From positions 1 to 30,697 of the forward strand of contig JAPHTL010000240.1 in the NCBI GenBank assembly GCA_026193355.1: 30,697 nucleotides of DNA, in the 5' to 3' direction. The stretch comes from Rhodospirillales bacterium (GTDB lineage: Bacteria; Pseudomonadota; Alphaproteobacteria; Rhodospirillales; JAPHTL01). Shown one piece after another: positions 8,237 through 16,472 of this stretch. A program made the position numbers and the translations under genes. Numbering within the stretch: the first letter of the stretch is position 1; every line of letters begins with the position of its first letter. The notes under the pieces are model-generated. The model saw nothing but the letters and a program-made list of their open reading frames with translations. It searched no databases and was not told where the DNA came from.

Positions 8237-9238
8237 TCAGGCAACGCCGGCGCGCAGGCAATCGTGGAGATGCAGGACGCCGACGGCGATTCCCTCATCG
8301 ACCACGAACAGGTTGGTGATGCCGGTGGCGTTCATGACCTGCACGGCTTCGCTGGCGAGGGCCTGCGGGCGTATGGTCTTGGGGTCGACGGTCATCACCT
8401 CGCTCACCGGCTTTCGCAAAAGTCCCTCGTCCATGTGCCTGCGAATGTCACCGTCTGTGACGATACCCAGAAGGCGGCTGGTCGCATCTACGATTCCGAT
8501 GCAGCCAAACCGCTTCGATGTGATTTCGATGATGGCTTGCGACATGGGCGTATCAGGGCCGGTCAGCGGCAGTTCGTCACCCTGGTGCATCAGTTCGCTC
8601 ACCTTCAGCAAACGCAGGCCCAATTGGCCGCCGGGGTGAAGCGAACGAAAGTCGGACGCGGAAAAACCCTTGCGGTCAAGAAGCGCCACGGCGATCGCAT
8701 CGCCCAGCCCAAGGGTCGCCGTTGTCGATGTTGTCGGCGCCAGACCCATGGAGCAAGCCTCCGGCGTGTCGGGCAGGCGCAGGACAACATCGGCGGACTC
8801 GCCCAGCGTACCGTCAGCGCGCCGGGTGATCGCGACCAGTGGGATTGCGAAACGCTTGGCGTGGGCGATAATGTCTGAAAGTTCGGGCGTCTCGCCGGAA
8901 TTGGACAGGGCGATGATGGCGTCGTCCACGGTCACCATGCCCAGATCGCCGTGACTGGCCTCACCCGGATGAACGAAGAATGCTGGCGTTCCCGTTGAGG
9001 CCAGGGTCGCTGCGATCTTGCGTGCGATATGGCCGCTTTTTCCCATGCCGGTGACGATCACACGGCCCTTGATACCGCTCAGAAGATCGAGGGCGCGAAC
9101 AAACCCGCCGTCAAGGCTCTGCGAAAGCGCGTCAAGGGCCTGCGCCTCCAGGCGCAGCACACGGCGGGCCGAATCCAGATCGGCGTTTTGAACGTCGTCG
9201 GCTCCTTCGCTTTTCAGATTCGCTTTTGTCGGGTTCAT
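8237..9238 (-). CDS. kdsD: Arabinose-5-phosphate isomerase (KdsD)
   Basis: A 333-residue enzyme converting ribulose-5-phosphate to arabinose-5-phosphate, the first step to Kdo of the LPS inner core. The N-terminal SIS sugar-isomerase domain contains VIVTGMGKSGHIARKIAATL, HPGEASHGDLGM and LSNSGETPEL. Two C-terminal CBS domains follow (SELMHQGDELPL...GIVTDGDIRRHM and VSEVMTVDPKTI). Catalytic-type Lys and His residues of the SIS domain are visible in GKSGH and HPGEASHGD. The start is uncertain: in-frame ATGs at 9280 and 9337 would add 14 or 33 residues, and 9280 has a better AAGG. The 9238 start matches family length best. It is the first Kdo/Lpt gene of the cluster. Confidence 0.93.
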   Translation of the reverse strand: MNPTKANLKSEGADDVQNADLDSARRVLRLEAQALDALSQSLDGGFVRALDLLSGIKGRVIVTGMGKSGHIARKIAATLASTGTPAFFVHPGEASHGDLGMVTVDDAIIALSNSGETPELSDIIAHAKRFAIPLVAITRRADGTLGESADVVLRLPDTPEACSMGLAPTTSTTATLGLGDAIAVALLDRKGFSASDFRSLHPGGQLGLRLLKVSELMHQGDELPLTGPDTPMSQAIIEITSKRFGCIGIVDATSRLLGIVTDGDIRRHMDEGLLRKPVSEVMTVDPKTIRPQALASEAVQVMNATGITNLFVVDEGIAVGVLHLHDCLRAGVA

Positions 9239-9411
9239 GGGCTCCGCGTTTCCGGGGTCTTTCGGTCGTTTTTCCCACATCCCACCCTTGCGCCACGTTA
9301 AATTCAGGAGCGCCGATGATTCGTGCAGGAATTTCAATCCGCTATGGCGAATATGGCAGTATGCGCCCGCCTCCGGCCAAGGTCAACAAACCGCAACCGT
9401 TTCGCGGGCGA

Positions 9412-10038
9412 TCAATGATTGAAGATATCGGGCTCCGCCCAGCCGCCGAGGTCAAGCTCGGCGCGTGTGGGCATGAAATCGAAACAGGCCTGCGCCAGAT
9501 GCGTCCGGCCCTCGCGTTCCAGAATGCCGGACAGGATGTCCTTGATCCGGTGCAGGTAGAGAACGTCGGAGGCCGCATAGGCCAGTTGCTCACGGGTCAG
9601 GTCTTCGGCGCCCCAATCGGAACTTTGCTGCTGTTTCGACAGCTCGACGCCCAGAAGGTCACGGCACAGATCCTTGAGGCCGTGCTTGTCGGTATAGGTG
9701 CGGATCAGATGAGAGGCGATCTTCGTGCAGTACACGGGTGCGCAGACGATGCCCATGTGCTTGCGGATCGTCGCCACGTCAAAACGCGCATAATGGAAAA
9801 TCTTGGTGACCTTCGGGTCGGCCAGCAACGCCCGCAGGTTCGGGGCGGCGTAGTCGCCCTTGGCAAGCTGCACCAGATGCGCCGAACCGTCGCCGGACGA
9901 AAGCTGGACCAGGCACAGGCGGTCGCGATAGGGGTTCAGGCCCATGGTCTCGGTATCGACGGCGACGGTATCGCCGAACGAGAGGCCGGAGGGAAGGTCC
10001 CCCTTGTGCAATTCGATTGATGTTCCTTGAACGTCCAA
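9412..10038 (-). CDS. rnd: Ribonuclease D-like 3'-5' exonuclease
   Basis: A 208-residue DEDDy exonuclease. Exo I is DTE (Asp28, Glu30), Exo II is HYARFDV with Asp87, and Exo III is YAASDV with Tyr154 and Asp158. RNase D trims the 3' ends of tRNA precursors and other small RNAs. This is the short form without the two C-terminal HRDC domains of the E. coli enzyme, a common alphaproteobacterial version. The start appears to be TTG (10038) with AAAAGG about 8 bases upstream; no ATG is available near the family N-terminus. It begins only 29 bases after tRNA-Leu on the same strand. Confidence 0.9.
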   Translation of the reverse strand: MDVQGTSIELHKGDLPSGLSFGDTVAVDTETMGLNPYRDRLCLVQLSSGDGSAHLVQLAKGDYAAPNLRALLADPKVTKIFHYARFDVATIRKHMGIVCAPVYCTKIASHLIRTYTDKHGLKDLCRDLLGVELSKQQQSSDWGAEDLTREQLAYAASDVLYLHRIKDILSGILEREGRTHLAQACFDFMPTRAELDLGGWAEPDIFNH

Positions 10039-10067
10039 CGGCCCTGCCTTTTGACGTGTAGGATAAA

Positions 10068-10154
10068 TGGTGCCCAGGAGAAGACTCGAACTTCCACGAC
10101 CTTGCGGCCACAGGTACCTGAAACCTGCGCGTCTACCAATTCCGCCACCTGGGC
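10068..10154 (-). tRNA. tRNA-Leu, anticodon CAG
   Basis: On the minus strand, acceptor arms GCCCAGG (10154-10148) and CCTGGGC (10078-10072) pair perfectly. The D-arm is GCGGAATTGGTAGACGC. The anticodon stem CAGGT/ACCTG encloses the 7-base loop TTCAGGT with anticodon CAG. A long class II variable arm follows (TGGCCGCAAGGTCG). The T-arm contains GTTCGAGTC. The discriminator is A and the terminal CCA (10070-10068) is encoded. A long variable arm with CAG specifies tRNA-Leu decoding CUG. Confidence 0.96.
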
Positions 10155-10354
10155 ACAGGGGCTTTGCGCAATAGCGGACACCTGTTACTCGCCCGTCGCA
10201 CCTTTGTCAACCGGACAACGTGGGTATGCGGTTGTCGTGAAAGGGATGGCGCCCGCGGGCGCTTGGGCTTTGCATTCTGGCGGCATGGGATTATAAGCTG
10301 GAATCGCGCGCGCGGAACCACCGGGCGGGGCGTGACGAGACGGAGGAAATCGGT

Positions 10355-11368
10355 ATGACGGCACCAGTGATCACGGTATTCGGCGGTTCGGGGTTTATCG
10401 GTCGCCATCTCGTACAGCGCCTGGCCCAGACGGGGGCGACCATCCGGGTCGCCGTGCGCGATACCGAAGCGGCGCAGTTCCTCAAGCCGCTGGGCGAGGT
10501 CGGTTCCATCGTGCCGATCTGGGCATCGCTAAATGACGCCGATTCGGTGGCCCGCGCGGTTGACGGCGCGGATCAGGTGGTCAATCTGGTTGGCATCCTT
10601 TTCGAACGCGGCAAGGCGACCTTTCAGGCGATCCACGCCGAAGGCGCTGCGACGGTGGCGAAAGCGGCGAAGGCGGCCGGGGTGAAACGCCTTGTGCATC
10701 TTTCGGCCATCGGCGCGGACAAGGATTCGCCGTCCGCCTACGCGCGGACAAAGGCCGAGGGCGAGGCCGCCGTTCTGGATGCTTTCCCCGAGGCGAGTGT
10801 GCTGCGGCCTTCCGTGGTGTTCGGCCCCGAGGATGATTTTTTCAACCAGTTCGCCGGCCTGTCGCGTCTGACGTGGGTGCTTCCCGTCTTTGGATGCCCG
10901 ACCATTCCCAAGGTGACCCTGTTCCCCGAGGACGGCATCATCGATATCGATCTTTACGGTGACGGCGGCACACGGTTCCAGCCGGTCTATGTGGGCGATG
11001 TCGCCGATGCCATCGTCAAGGCCCTGCACGATACGAATGCGTCGGGCAAGACCTATGAGCTGGGCGGGCCGCGCGTCTACAGCTTCAAGCAGGTCATGGA
11101 ACTGATGCTGGCCGAGATCGACCGCAAACGCTTCCTGATGCCGGTGCCCTTCGGCCTTGCCGCCTTTATCGGGTGGTTCACCGAATTCATGCCGAAGCCG
11201 CTTTTGACCCGTGACCAGGTGAAGCTGCTGCGTTCGGATAATGTCGCGGGGGATAAAATGCCGGGGCTGAATGATCTGGGCGTAACGCCGACCCCGGCCG
11301 AGGCGATCCTGCCCACTTACCTGCACCGTTTCCGCACACCGGCGCGGCAGCGTGCACGCTTCGCCTGA
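10355..11368 (+). CDS. NDUFA9-like atypical SDR / NAD(P)-binding epimerase-family protein
   Basis: A 337-residue protein with an N-terminal Rossmann fold: FGGSGFIGRHLV (9-20) is the dinucleotide-binding glycine motif. The YxxxK pair is in YARTK (Tyr129-Lys133). The sequence LSAIGADKDSPSAYARTKAEGE and the segment PVYVGDVADAI are typical of the complex I NDUFA9-like subgroup of atypical short-chain dehydrogenases. In mitochondria such a protein is an accessory subunit of NADH dehydrogenase; in alphaproteobacteria its role is less clear. The start has GGAGG about 8 bases upstream (GACGGAGGAAATCGGT). It stands alone, divergent from the tRNA-Leu gene. Confidence 0.88.
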   Translation: MTAPVITVFGGSGFIGRHLVQRLAQTGATIRVAVRDTEAAQFLKPLGEVGSIVPIWASLNDADSVARAVDGADQVVNLVGILFERGKATFQAIHAEGAATVAKAAKAAGVKRLVHLSAIGADKDSPSAYARTKAEGEAAVLDAFPEASVLRPSVVFGPEDDFFNQFAGLSRLTWVLPVFGCPTIPKVTLFPEDGIIDIDLYGDGGTRFQPVYVGDVADAIVKALHDTNASGKTYELGGPRVYSFKQVMELMLAEIDRKRFLMPVPFGLAAFIGWFTEFMPKPLLTRDQVKLLRSDNVAGDKMPGLNDLGVTPTPAEAILPTYLHRFRTPARQRARFA

Positions 11369-11402
11369 GGGTTCGAAGGAAGCTGATTTCGCCTAAAGTG
11401 GA

Positions 11403-11750
11403 TTATTCGACTTCGCGCGATGCGCGGGAGATGACTTCACCGAATTCGCGAAGGTAAACGGATCCCTTTACCGTTCGCTGCACCAGAACGCTGCGACGGT
11501 CTTCCTCGTCAGTCTTGCGCCGCACCAGTTCCAGCGTCCCGAGCTTGTCCAGCGCCCGCGTCACGGCAGGCTTGGAAATGTTCAGCGTTTCGGCAAGGCC
11601 GCGGACCGTATGCGGCGGCGGCGTCAGGTAAACGGTCAGCAAAAGGGCCATCTGCCGCGCCGACAGGTCGGCCGTATCGCGGCGCACGCTTTCGGATATG
11701 GCGCGTCGCCACAGTTCGAGAGCGAGATGTGGATCCAGATGAATGCTCAT
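11403..11750 (-). CDS. MarR-family transcriptional regulator
   Basis: A 115-residue winged-helix DNA-binding protein. The HTH covers about 38-78 (ARQMALLLTVYLTPPPHTVRGLAETLNISKPAVTRALDKL), followed by the wing LELVRRKTDEEDRRSVLVQRT and a C-terminal helix for dimerisation. This is a compact member: most MarR proteins have about 140 residues. The ATG at 11750 has no strong SD. An in-frame GTG at 11786 would add 12 residues. The target is unknown. It lies 141 bases after the aminopeptidase gene on the same strand and convergent with the NDUFA9-like gene. Confidence 0.82.
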   Translation of the reverse strand: MSIHLDPHLALELWRRAISESVRRDTADLSARQMALLLTVYLTPPPHTVRGLAETLNISKPAVTRALDKLGTLELVRRKTDEEDRRSVLVQRTVKGSVYLREFGEVISRASREVE

Positions 11751-11891
11751 GCCCGTCAGGTGTCCGTTTCGAAGCCGGTTTGCCACCGATCCACGATCAG
11801 CGGATTCGTTCCGGCTTCGAATCTTCTAAACGTTCGCAAGCCTTACTGCAACCTGTAATCCCGTTCGGGGGAAGGTGGCGCGCCTTTCGTT

Positions 11892-13274
11892 TCAGGCCGG
11901 GAAGCGTTCCGCAAGCATGGCGAAGAGGGCGCGCAGGCCCATGGCTTCTCCGCCTTCCGGGCGTCCGGGGCGGCTGCCCGTATTCCATGCCATCATATCG
12001 AGATGCATCCACGGCGTTGAGGGCGAAACGAATTCCGACAGGAATAGCGCGGCGGTTATTGCGCCCCCGTACGGGCTGGATGAATCGTTGGAAATTCCCG
12101 CCACCGTGCTGTCGATATGCTTGCGATAAGGCGCCCACAGCGGCAGCCGCCACAGGGGATCGGATTCTGTTTTTGAATGGCGCAGGATGTCCTCGGCCAG
12201 CTTGTCATCGTTGCCAAACAGGGCGGGGAGGTCGGCGCCCAGCGCAACCCGCGCCGCACCCGTCAGGGTCGCCATGTCGATCAGGACGTCGGGGCTTTCG
12301 GTATCCGCTTCGGCAAGCGCGTCGGCAAGAATGACACGGCCCTCGGCGTCGGTGTGTCCGATCTCGACCGTGATGCCCTTGCGGGTATGAACGACGTCAA
12401 GAGGCCGCATCGCATTGCCCCCGACGCTGTTCTCGACGGCGGGGATCAGCACCCGCAGCCGAACCGGCAGTCCCGCCGCCATCACCATGCGGCCCAGTCC
12501 CAGCGCATGGGCGGCCCCGCCCATGTCCTTCTTCATCAGCTTCATGGCCGCGGCGGGTTTGAGGTCCAGGCCGCCGGTGTCGAAACAGACACCCTTGCCG
12601 ACCAGGGTCACCCGTGGCGCGTTTTTGTCGCCCCAGCGCAGATCAATCAGCCGCGGTTCGCCTGCGGCCGCCCTGCCGACGGCATGGATCGCCGGATACC
12701 CGTTTTTCAGAAGGTCTTCGCCAACGATGATATCGCACGACGCGCCGAACGCCGCGGCCTGTTCGGCGGCGGCGGCGGCAAGCTGCTCGGGGCCCATATC
12801 ATGGGCCGGGGTGTTGATCAGGTCGCGGACAAGCGCGATTGATTCGGTGGTATGGCGAACCGTGTTTTTCTCGCACCCTTCCGGCCAGACCAGATCGGCG
12901 AGGCGGTCGGCTTCATCCGTCTTGTAGCGGCGGAACCGGTATGCGCCCAGCACCCAACCGAGCGCCGCCCTGTTGGCGGCCTCGCCCTCGGGGGCGGGGT
13001 CCAGGCGGTAGGCCCGTTGCGGCAGGGCGGTGGCCAGCCAGCCATAATCCCAGACAGCTTCCTCGCCGCTGATGCCCGCCAGAACGCGGATCAGCCTGCC
13101 ATCAGAATCGGGGACCAGGCAGAGCGACCCGGGCTTTGCGGAAAACCCCACCGATGCGATCCACGCGCGTTCCGTCGGGGTGGCCCGGCCAAGCCACGCG
13201 TCCAACGCGGTCCTTCCGGCAAGCGTCGTCAGGGGAACGGCATCCCCTCCGCCTTCAATCAGGTGTTCGATCAT
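11892..13274 (-). CDS. Leucyl aminopeptidase family protein (M17)
   Basis: A 460-residue two-metal aminopeptidase removing N-terminal residues from peptides in the cytoplasm. The C-terminal catalytic domain begins at about 140. Metal and catalytic residues are present: Lys227 and Asp232 in GKGVCFDTGG, Asp250 in MKKDMGGAA, and Asp309, Glu311 and Arg313 in HTDAEGR. The usual family signature is NTDAEGR; here the Asn is His307. The N-terminal domain is divergent, as in other short M17 enzymes, so pepA/pepB naming is uncertain. The start ATG has GGAAAG a few bases upstream. It follows the 103-residue unknown gene by 30 bases. Confidence 0.92.
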   Translation of the reverse strand: MIEHLIEGGGDAVPLTTLAGRTALDAWLGRATPTERAWIASVGFSAKPGSLCLVPDSDGRLIRVLAGISGEEAVWDYGWLATALPQRAYRLDPAPEGEAANRAALGWVLGAYRFRRYKTDEADRLADLVWPEGCEKNTVRHTTESIALVRDLINTPAHDMGPEQLAAAAAEQAAAFGASCDIIVGEDLLKNGYPAIHAVGRAAAGEPRLIDLRWGDKNAPRVTLVGKGVCFDTGGLDLKPAAAMKLMKKDMGGAAHALGLGRMVMAAGLPVRLRVLIPAVENSVGGNAMRPLDVVHTRKGITVEIGHTDAEGRVILADALAEADTESPDVLIDMATLTGAARVALGADLPALFGNDDKLAEDILRHSKTESDPLWRLPLWAPYRKHIDSTVAGISNDSSSPYGGAITAALFLSEFVSPSTPWMHLDMMAWNTGSRPGRPEGGEAMGLRALFAMLAERFPA

Positions 13275-13304
13275 AGGGTTCTTTCCGGCATCTGGAATGT
13301 AGGA

Positions 13305-13616
13305 TCAATCGATGCTGCTGGGCTTGGCGCCGTCGTAATCGTGGATTTCCTGATACTCGGTTTCAAGCTCTTCCTCGAAGGCCTCGACGTTGAGGAGCGC
13401 GAAGTCCTTGGCCATTTCAAGGGTCTTGAAATAGGCGCTGCCATCAAGGCCGGCATGGGCCTCCTTCTTCTTTCGCATCATTTCCAGGACATCGCGATCC
13501 CTTATCACCGCCTCGGCCGTGGCCTGATGATATTCGGCGCTGTCCGGAGCGATACGATGGATGGTGACCCGTGCGTTGGCGACGACCACCTTGTAACAGG
13601 GATTCAAGTCGTTCAT
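13305..13616 (-). CDS. Conserved-looking hypothetical protein, 103 residues
   Basis: I do not recognise this protein. It is acidic at the C-terminus (EAFEEELETEYQEIHDYDGAKPSSID) and has a basic patch MMRKKKEAH near the middle. It has one cysteine (Cys7), no membrane helix and no signal peptide. The gene has a strong SD (GAGGAGGAA, 8 bases from the ATG) and sits 24 bases after ppk2 and 30 bases before the aminopeptidase gene, all on the same strand. That spacing supports a real, cotranscribed gene. Function cannot be assigned from sequence; the position hints at stress or phosphate metabolism only weakly. Confidence 0.7.
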   Translation of the reverse strand: MNDLNPCYKVVVANARVTIHRIAPDSAEYHQATAEAVIRDRDVLEMMRKKKEAHAGLDGSAYFKTLEMAKDFALLNVEAFEEELETEYQEIHDYDGAKPSSID

Positions 13617-13640
13617 GGCTGTTCCTCCTCGCGCGCGGCG

Positions 13641-14546
13641 TCAGTATTTCTCCGGCACGAAGTTCTGATCCGACAGGGGCGGGCGGACATAGCCGTCGCG
13701 CCGTTCGGGTTTGCGGGGCGGCAACTTGATATTTCCCGGCGTGAGATCCTTGAAGGGGATCAGACTCAGCAGATGGGCGATGCAATTGAGGCGCGCCCGT
13801 TTCTTGACGTCGGCGTTCACGACATGCCACGGGGCCTGCTTGATATCGGTATGGGCGAGCATCTCGTCCTTGGCGCGGGAATAGGCCTGCCAACGGTTGC
13901 GCGATTCCAGGTCCATCGGGCTCAGCTTCCAGCGTTTCGTGGGGTCGCCGGAGCGCGCCTGGAATCGGCGTTCCTGCTCCTCGTCGCTGACCGAGAACCA
14001 GTACTTGATAAGGATGATCCCCGAACGCACCAGCATGCGTTCAAATTCGGGACAGGACCGCATGAATTCCCAGTATTCCTCGTCCGTGCAGAATCCCATC
14101 ACGCGCTCAACCCCGGCGCGGTTGTACCAGCTGCGGTCGAACAGGACCATCTCGCCGGCGCCGGGCAGATGAGGGACATAGCGCTGGAAATACCATTGGG
14201 TCTTTTCGCGTTCGGTTGGCGTGCCAAGGGCCACCACCCGGCATATGCGAGGGTTGAGGGGTTCGGTGATGCGCTTGATGACCCCGCCCTTGCCGGCGGC
14301 GTCGCGGCCTTCGAAGATGACCACCACCTTGAGGCCCTGTTCCTTGACCCACTCCTGAAGCTTCACCAGTTCGATGTGAAGCTGCCGCAATTCGTTTTCG
14401 TAGAACTTGTTGCGCGCTTTCTTTGACGCTTCCGGATCGGCCAGGGGGCTCGCCTCCACCGTCTTTATCCGGCGCGCTGCACGGGTTGGCTTTCCGCTAT
14501 TCGCGGGCGCCTTTGTGGTGCGTTTAACAGGTGTTTTCTTTGCCAC
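13641..14546 (-). CDS. ppk2: Polyphosphate kinase 2
   Basis: A 301-residue PPK2-family kinase transferring phosphate between polyphosphate and nucleotides (typically making nucleoside triphosphate or diphosphate from polyP). The Walker A loop GRDAAGKGG is at 80-88. The Walker B/lid region VLFDRSWYNRAGVERV is at 134-149, and the conserved QWYFQRYVPHLP precedes it. The tail KRARLNCIAHLLSLIPF is typical of the single-domain class I type. The first 45 residues are Lys/Ala-rich. A GTG at 14546 with GGGGGAGG directly upstream is chosen. An in-frame ATG at 14609 would add 21 residues but lacks an SD. It is divergent from the PP2C phosphatase gene. Confidence 0.93.
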   Translation of the reverse strand: MAKKTPVKRTTKAPANSGKPTRAARRIKTVEASPLADPEASKKARNKFYENELRQLHIELVKLQEWVKEQGLKVVVIFEGRDAAGKGGVIKRITEPLNPRICRVVALGTPTEREKTQWYFQRYVPHLPGAGEMVLFDRSWYNRAGVERVMGFCTDEEYWEFMRSCPEFERMLVRSGIILIKYWFSVSDEEQERRFQARSGDPTKRWKLSPMDLESRNRWQAYSRAKDEMLAHTDIKQAPWHVVNADVKKRARLNCIAHLLSLIPFKDLTPGNIKLPPRKPERRDGYVRPPLSDQNFVPEKY

Positions 14547-14640
14547 GGCCTCCCCCAATCGTTTGTTCTTCACTGGCCGAAGATCAAAGCCTACATCAAA
14601 GCCGCTCATCAGCAAAGCGTCAGCATGGAAAACACGGGGT

Positions 14641-14659
14641 GTGCGGCCAATTGCCGCAC
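14641..14659. promoter_or_regulatory. Perfect 7-bp inverted repeat in the divergent ppk2 / phosphatase promoter region
   Basis: GTGCGGC (14641-14647) and GCCGCAC (14653-14659) are perfect inverted arms around a 5-base centre. They lie 29 bases before the phosphatase ATG and about 95 bases before the ppk2 GTG. A run of eight A follows on the plus strand, so it is not a terminator for either gene. It is a candidate operator for a dimeric regulator; no specific regulator can be named. Confidence 0.4.
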
Positions 14660-14688
14660 GAACAAAAAAAAGGCATAGTGTGTTGATC

Positions 14689-15984
14689 ATGGACGCTTTT
14701 TCACTGGACGGGCTGAATGCGCCCGGGTTCAAGGGGTTCGATGGCCATCTCGAATTGGTCTCGACCATGAGCCGGGATTTTGCCGTTTCCCAGGATATTG
14801 AGGAAACGTTGCGGCGCGCCCTCGTGCGTATATCCGAATACCTTGGCGCAGAGGGCGGCGCGCTGTTCCTGCGAGACGAAAAGACCGGGCGGCTGGCCTG
14901 CCGTGTCTGCGTCGGTCCTGTTGACATCACCGGCCTTGTTCTTGAACCCGGCGAAGGGATCGTGGGGCGCTCGGTCGAAGGCAACAGCGGAGAGATCGTC
15001 AGGGACGTCCGCCTCGACCCCAGCTTCCACGCGTCGGTGGACGAACAGACGGGCTTTACGACCCGTTCCATCCTGTGCGCGCCGATGAGCGTCAAGGAGA
15101 CCCGGTTCGGGGCCATCGAGATGGTCAACAAACGCGGCGGGGACGGCCTTTTCTCCGAGCCCGACCTTCATATGCTCTCGACGCTGAGTACGGCCGCTGC
15201 ACTGGCATTGCTCAATGCCCGGATGGCGGCCGCCCTGGTCGAACAGGAACGGACCCGGCGTGAACTGGAACTGGCCGCTGAAATTCAGCGCAGCCTGCTG
15301 CCGCCCCTGCCGTCCGAAGAATCCCCCATTCAGGGGATCAATCGGGCGGCGCGCACCGTATCGGGGGACTTCTACGATTTCTTTACGTTGGGTGATGGCC
15401 GTATCTGTTTCGCCATAGGCGACGTTTCGGGCAAGGGGATGGACGCCGCCCTTCTGATGGCCAAGACGTGCAGCCTGTTCCACTGTCTCGGAAAGGTGCA
15501 GCCCGAGCCGGGGCGACTGCTTGCCAAGATCAATGCCGAGATTTGCGAAACGGCGACACGGGGTCGGTTCGTCACCATGGTCATCGGGGTCTTCGATCCT
15601 GCCGACGGAACTGTTCGCCTGTCCAATGCGGGCCATGAGCCGCCCCTGCATTATCGTGGGGCCGATGGCTATGTGGATTTTCCCGCAACCGCCGCGCCGC
15701 TGGGGATCGCCGCCGATATCGTCGGCGAAGAAGGGTTTCCCGAGGAAACAATCGAACTCAACGGCGGGGCGCTCTACCTTTTCACCGATGGCGTGACGGA
15801 AGGGCGTCTTGCGGACGGGAATACGCTGGAAGTCGAAGGACTGAAAGAAATTCTGGCGGTAACGTCCGGCCTGTCTCTGGCCGAGCGGTTAAACGTGGTT
15901 TCCGAACGCTTCGGCAGCGGGGGGGCTGAACTGCGCGACGATGTGACGATCATCGGTATCGAGGACAGGGGGCGGGCGACGTGA
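14689..15984 (+). CDS. GAF-domain PP2C phosphatase, RsbU/SpoIIE type
   Basis: A 431-residue cytoplasmic serine phosphatase expected to dephosphorylate the STAS protein encoded two genes downstream. A GAF sensor domain covers about 35-180 (GGALFLRDEKTGRLACRV, RSILCAPM, GAIEMVNKR). A short coiled linker with the usual EIQRSLLPP sequence is at about 180-206. The SpoIIE/PP2C domain runs from 215. Metal-binding Asp residues are visible in SGDFYDFF (Asp227), GDVSGKGMDAALLMA (Asp245), FTDGVTEG (Asp367) and DDVTII (417-422). The stop overlaps the next gene (GTGA). The ATG lacks a clear SD. It is the first gene of a three-gene partner-switching module. Confidence 0.92.
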   Translation: MDAFSLDGLNAPGFKGFDGHLELVSTMSRDFAVSQDIEETLRRALVRISEYLGAEGGALFLRDEKTGRLACRVCVGPVDITGLVLEPGEGIVGRSVEGNSGEIVRDVRLDPSFHASVDEQTGFTTRSILCAPMSVKETRFGAIEMVNKRGGDGLFSEPDLHMLSTLSTAAALALLNARMAAALVEQERTRRELELAAEIQRSLLPPLPSEESPIQGINRAARTVSGDFYDFFTLGDGRICFAIGDVSGKGMDAALLMAKTCSLFHCLGKVQPEPGRLLAKINAEICETATRGRFVTMVIGVFDPADGTVRLSNAGHEPPLHYRGADGYVDFPATAAPLGIAADIVGEEGFPEETIELNGGALYLFTDGVTEGRLADGNTLEVEGLKEILAVTSGLSLAERLNVVSERFGSGGAELRDDVTIIGIEDRGRAT

Positions 15985-16472
15985 CGGCGCAGCATGCGGA
16001 TATCGCTGGGGGCGAGGAGCTGCGTCTGGGTGAGCATCTGCTGGAAATGCGGTTCGACGCCCGGCCGGACATTTTGAAGACCATCCGTGATCGGGTGCGT
16101 GAAGCCGCGGGGAAATGCGGCTTTGGATCAAACGACGCGCATGATCTGGTGATCGCGGTCGATGAGGCTTGCCAGAACATCATTCGACACGCCTACAAGG
16201 GGCGTGGCGGCGACGCCGTTCTCGAAATCCTGCGGGACGATGACAGCATCATAGTCCTTTTGCACGATTTCGCCGACCCGGTTGATCTGGGCAAGATCAA
16301 GCCACGAAGTCTCGACGACGTACGGCCAGGGGGGCTGGGCACTCATTTTATCCGGGCGGTGATGGACGAGGTCGATTACCTTGAGCCACCAGCCGGGGTA
16401 CGGGGTAACCTGTTGCGGCTGGCCAAACATCTTCCTGAAGACAAAAAAGACAAGGATGGGAAAAGGGAATGA
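15981..16472 (+). CDS. RsbW/SpoIIAB-like anti-sigma-type serine kinase (HATPase_c)
   Basis: A 163-residue GHKL ATPase of the partner-switching type that would bind and phosphorylate the STAS protein. The N-box DEACQNIIRHAYKG (61-74) carries Glu62 and Asn66. The ATP-lid/G2 region is GGLGTHFIRAVMDEVDY (117-133). The start is GTG, overlapping the phosphatase stop. Its own stop overlaps the STAS start by 4 bases (ATGA). The Lys/Asp-rich tail (PEDKKDKDGKRE) is dispensable-looking. No sigma factor is encoded next to it, so its output partner is unknown. Confidence 0.9.
   Translation: MTAQHADIAGGEELRLGEHLLEMRFDARPDILKTIRDRVREAAGKCGFGSNDAHDLVIAVDEACQNIIRHAYKGRGGDAVLEILRDDDSIIVLLHDFADPVDLGKIKPRSLDDVRPGGLGTHFIRAVMDEVDYLEPPAGVRGNLLRLAKHLPEDKKDKDGKRE

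Noticed and set aside
10249..10262. 14-bp GC palindrome GCGCCCGCGGGCGC upstream of the NDUFA9-like gene
   Set aside because: Such GC-only palindromes arise by chance in this GC-rich DNA. Position does not clearly fit an operator or terminator.
12852..14426. 524-codon plus-strand frame across the aminopeptidase, unknown and ppk2 genes
   Set aside because: It crosses three genes that have clear motifs and ribosome sites on the minus strand; its translation shows no domain.
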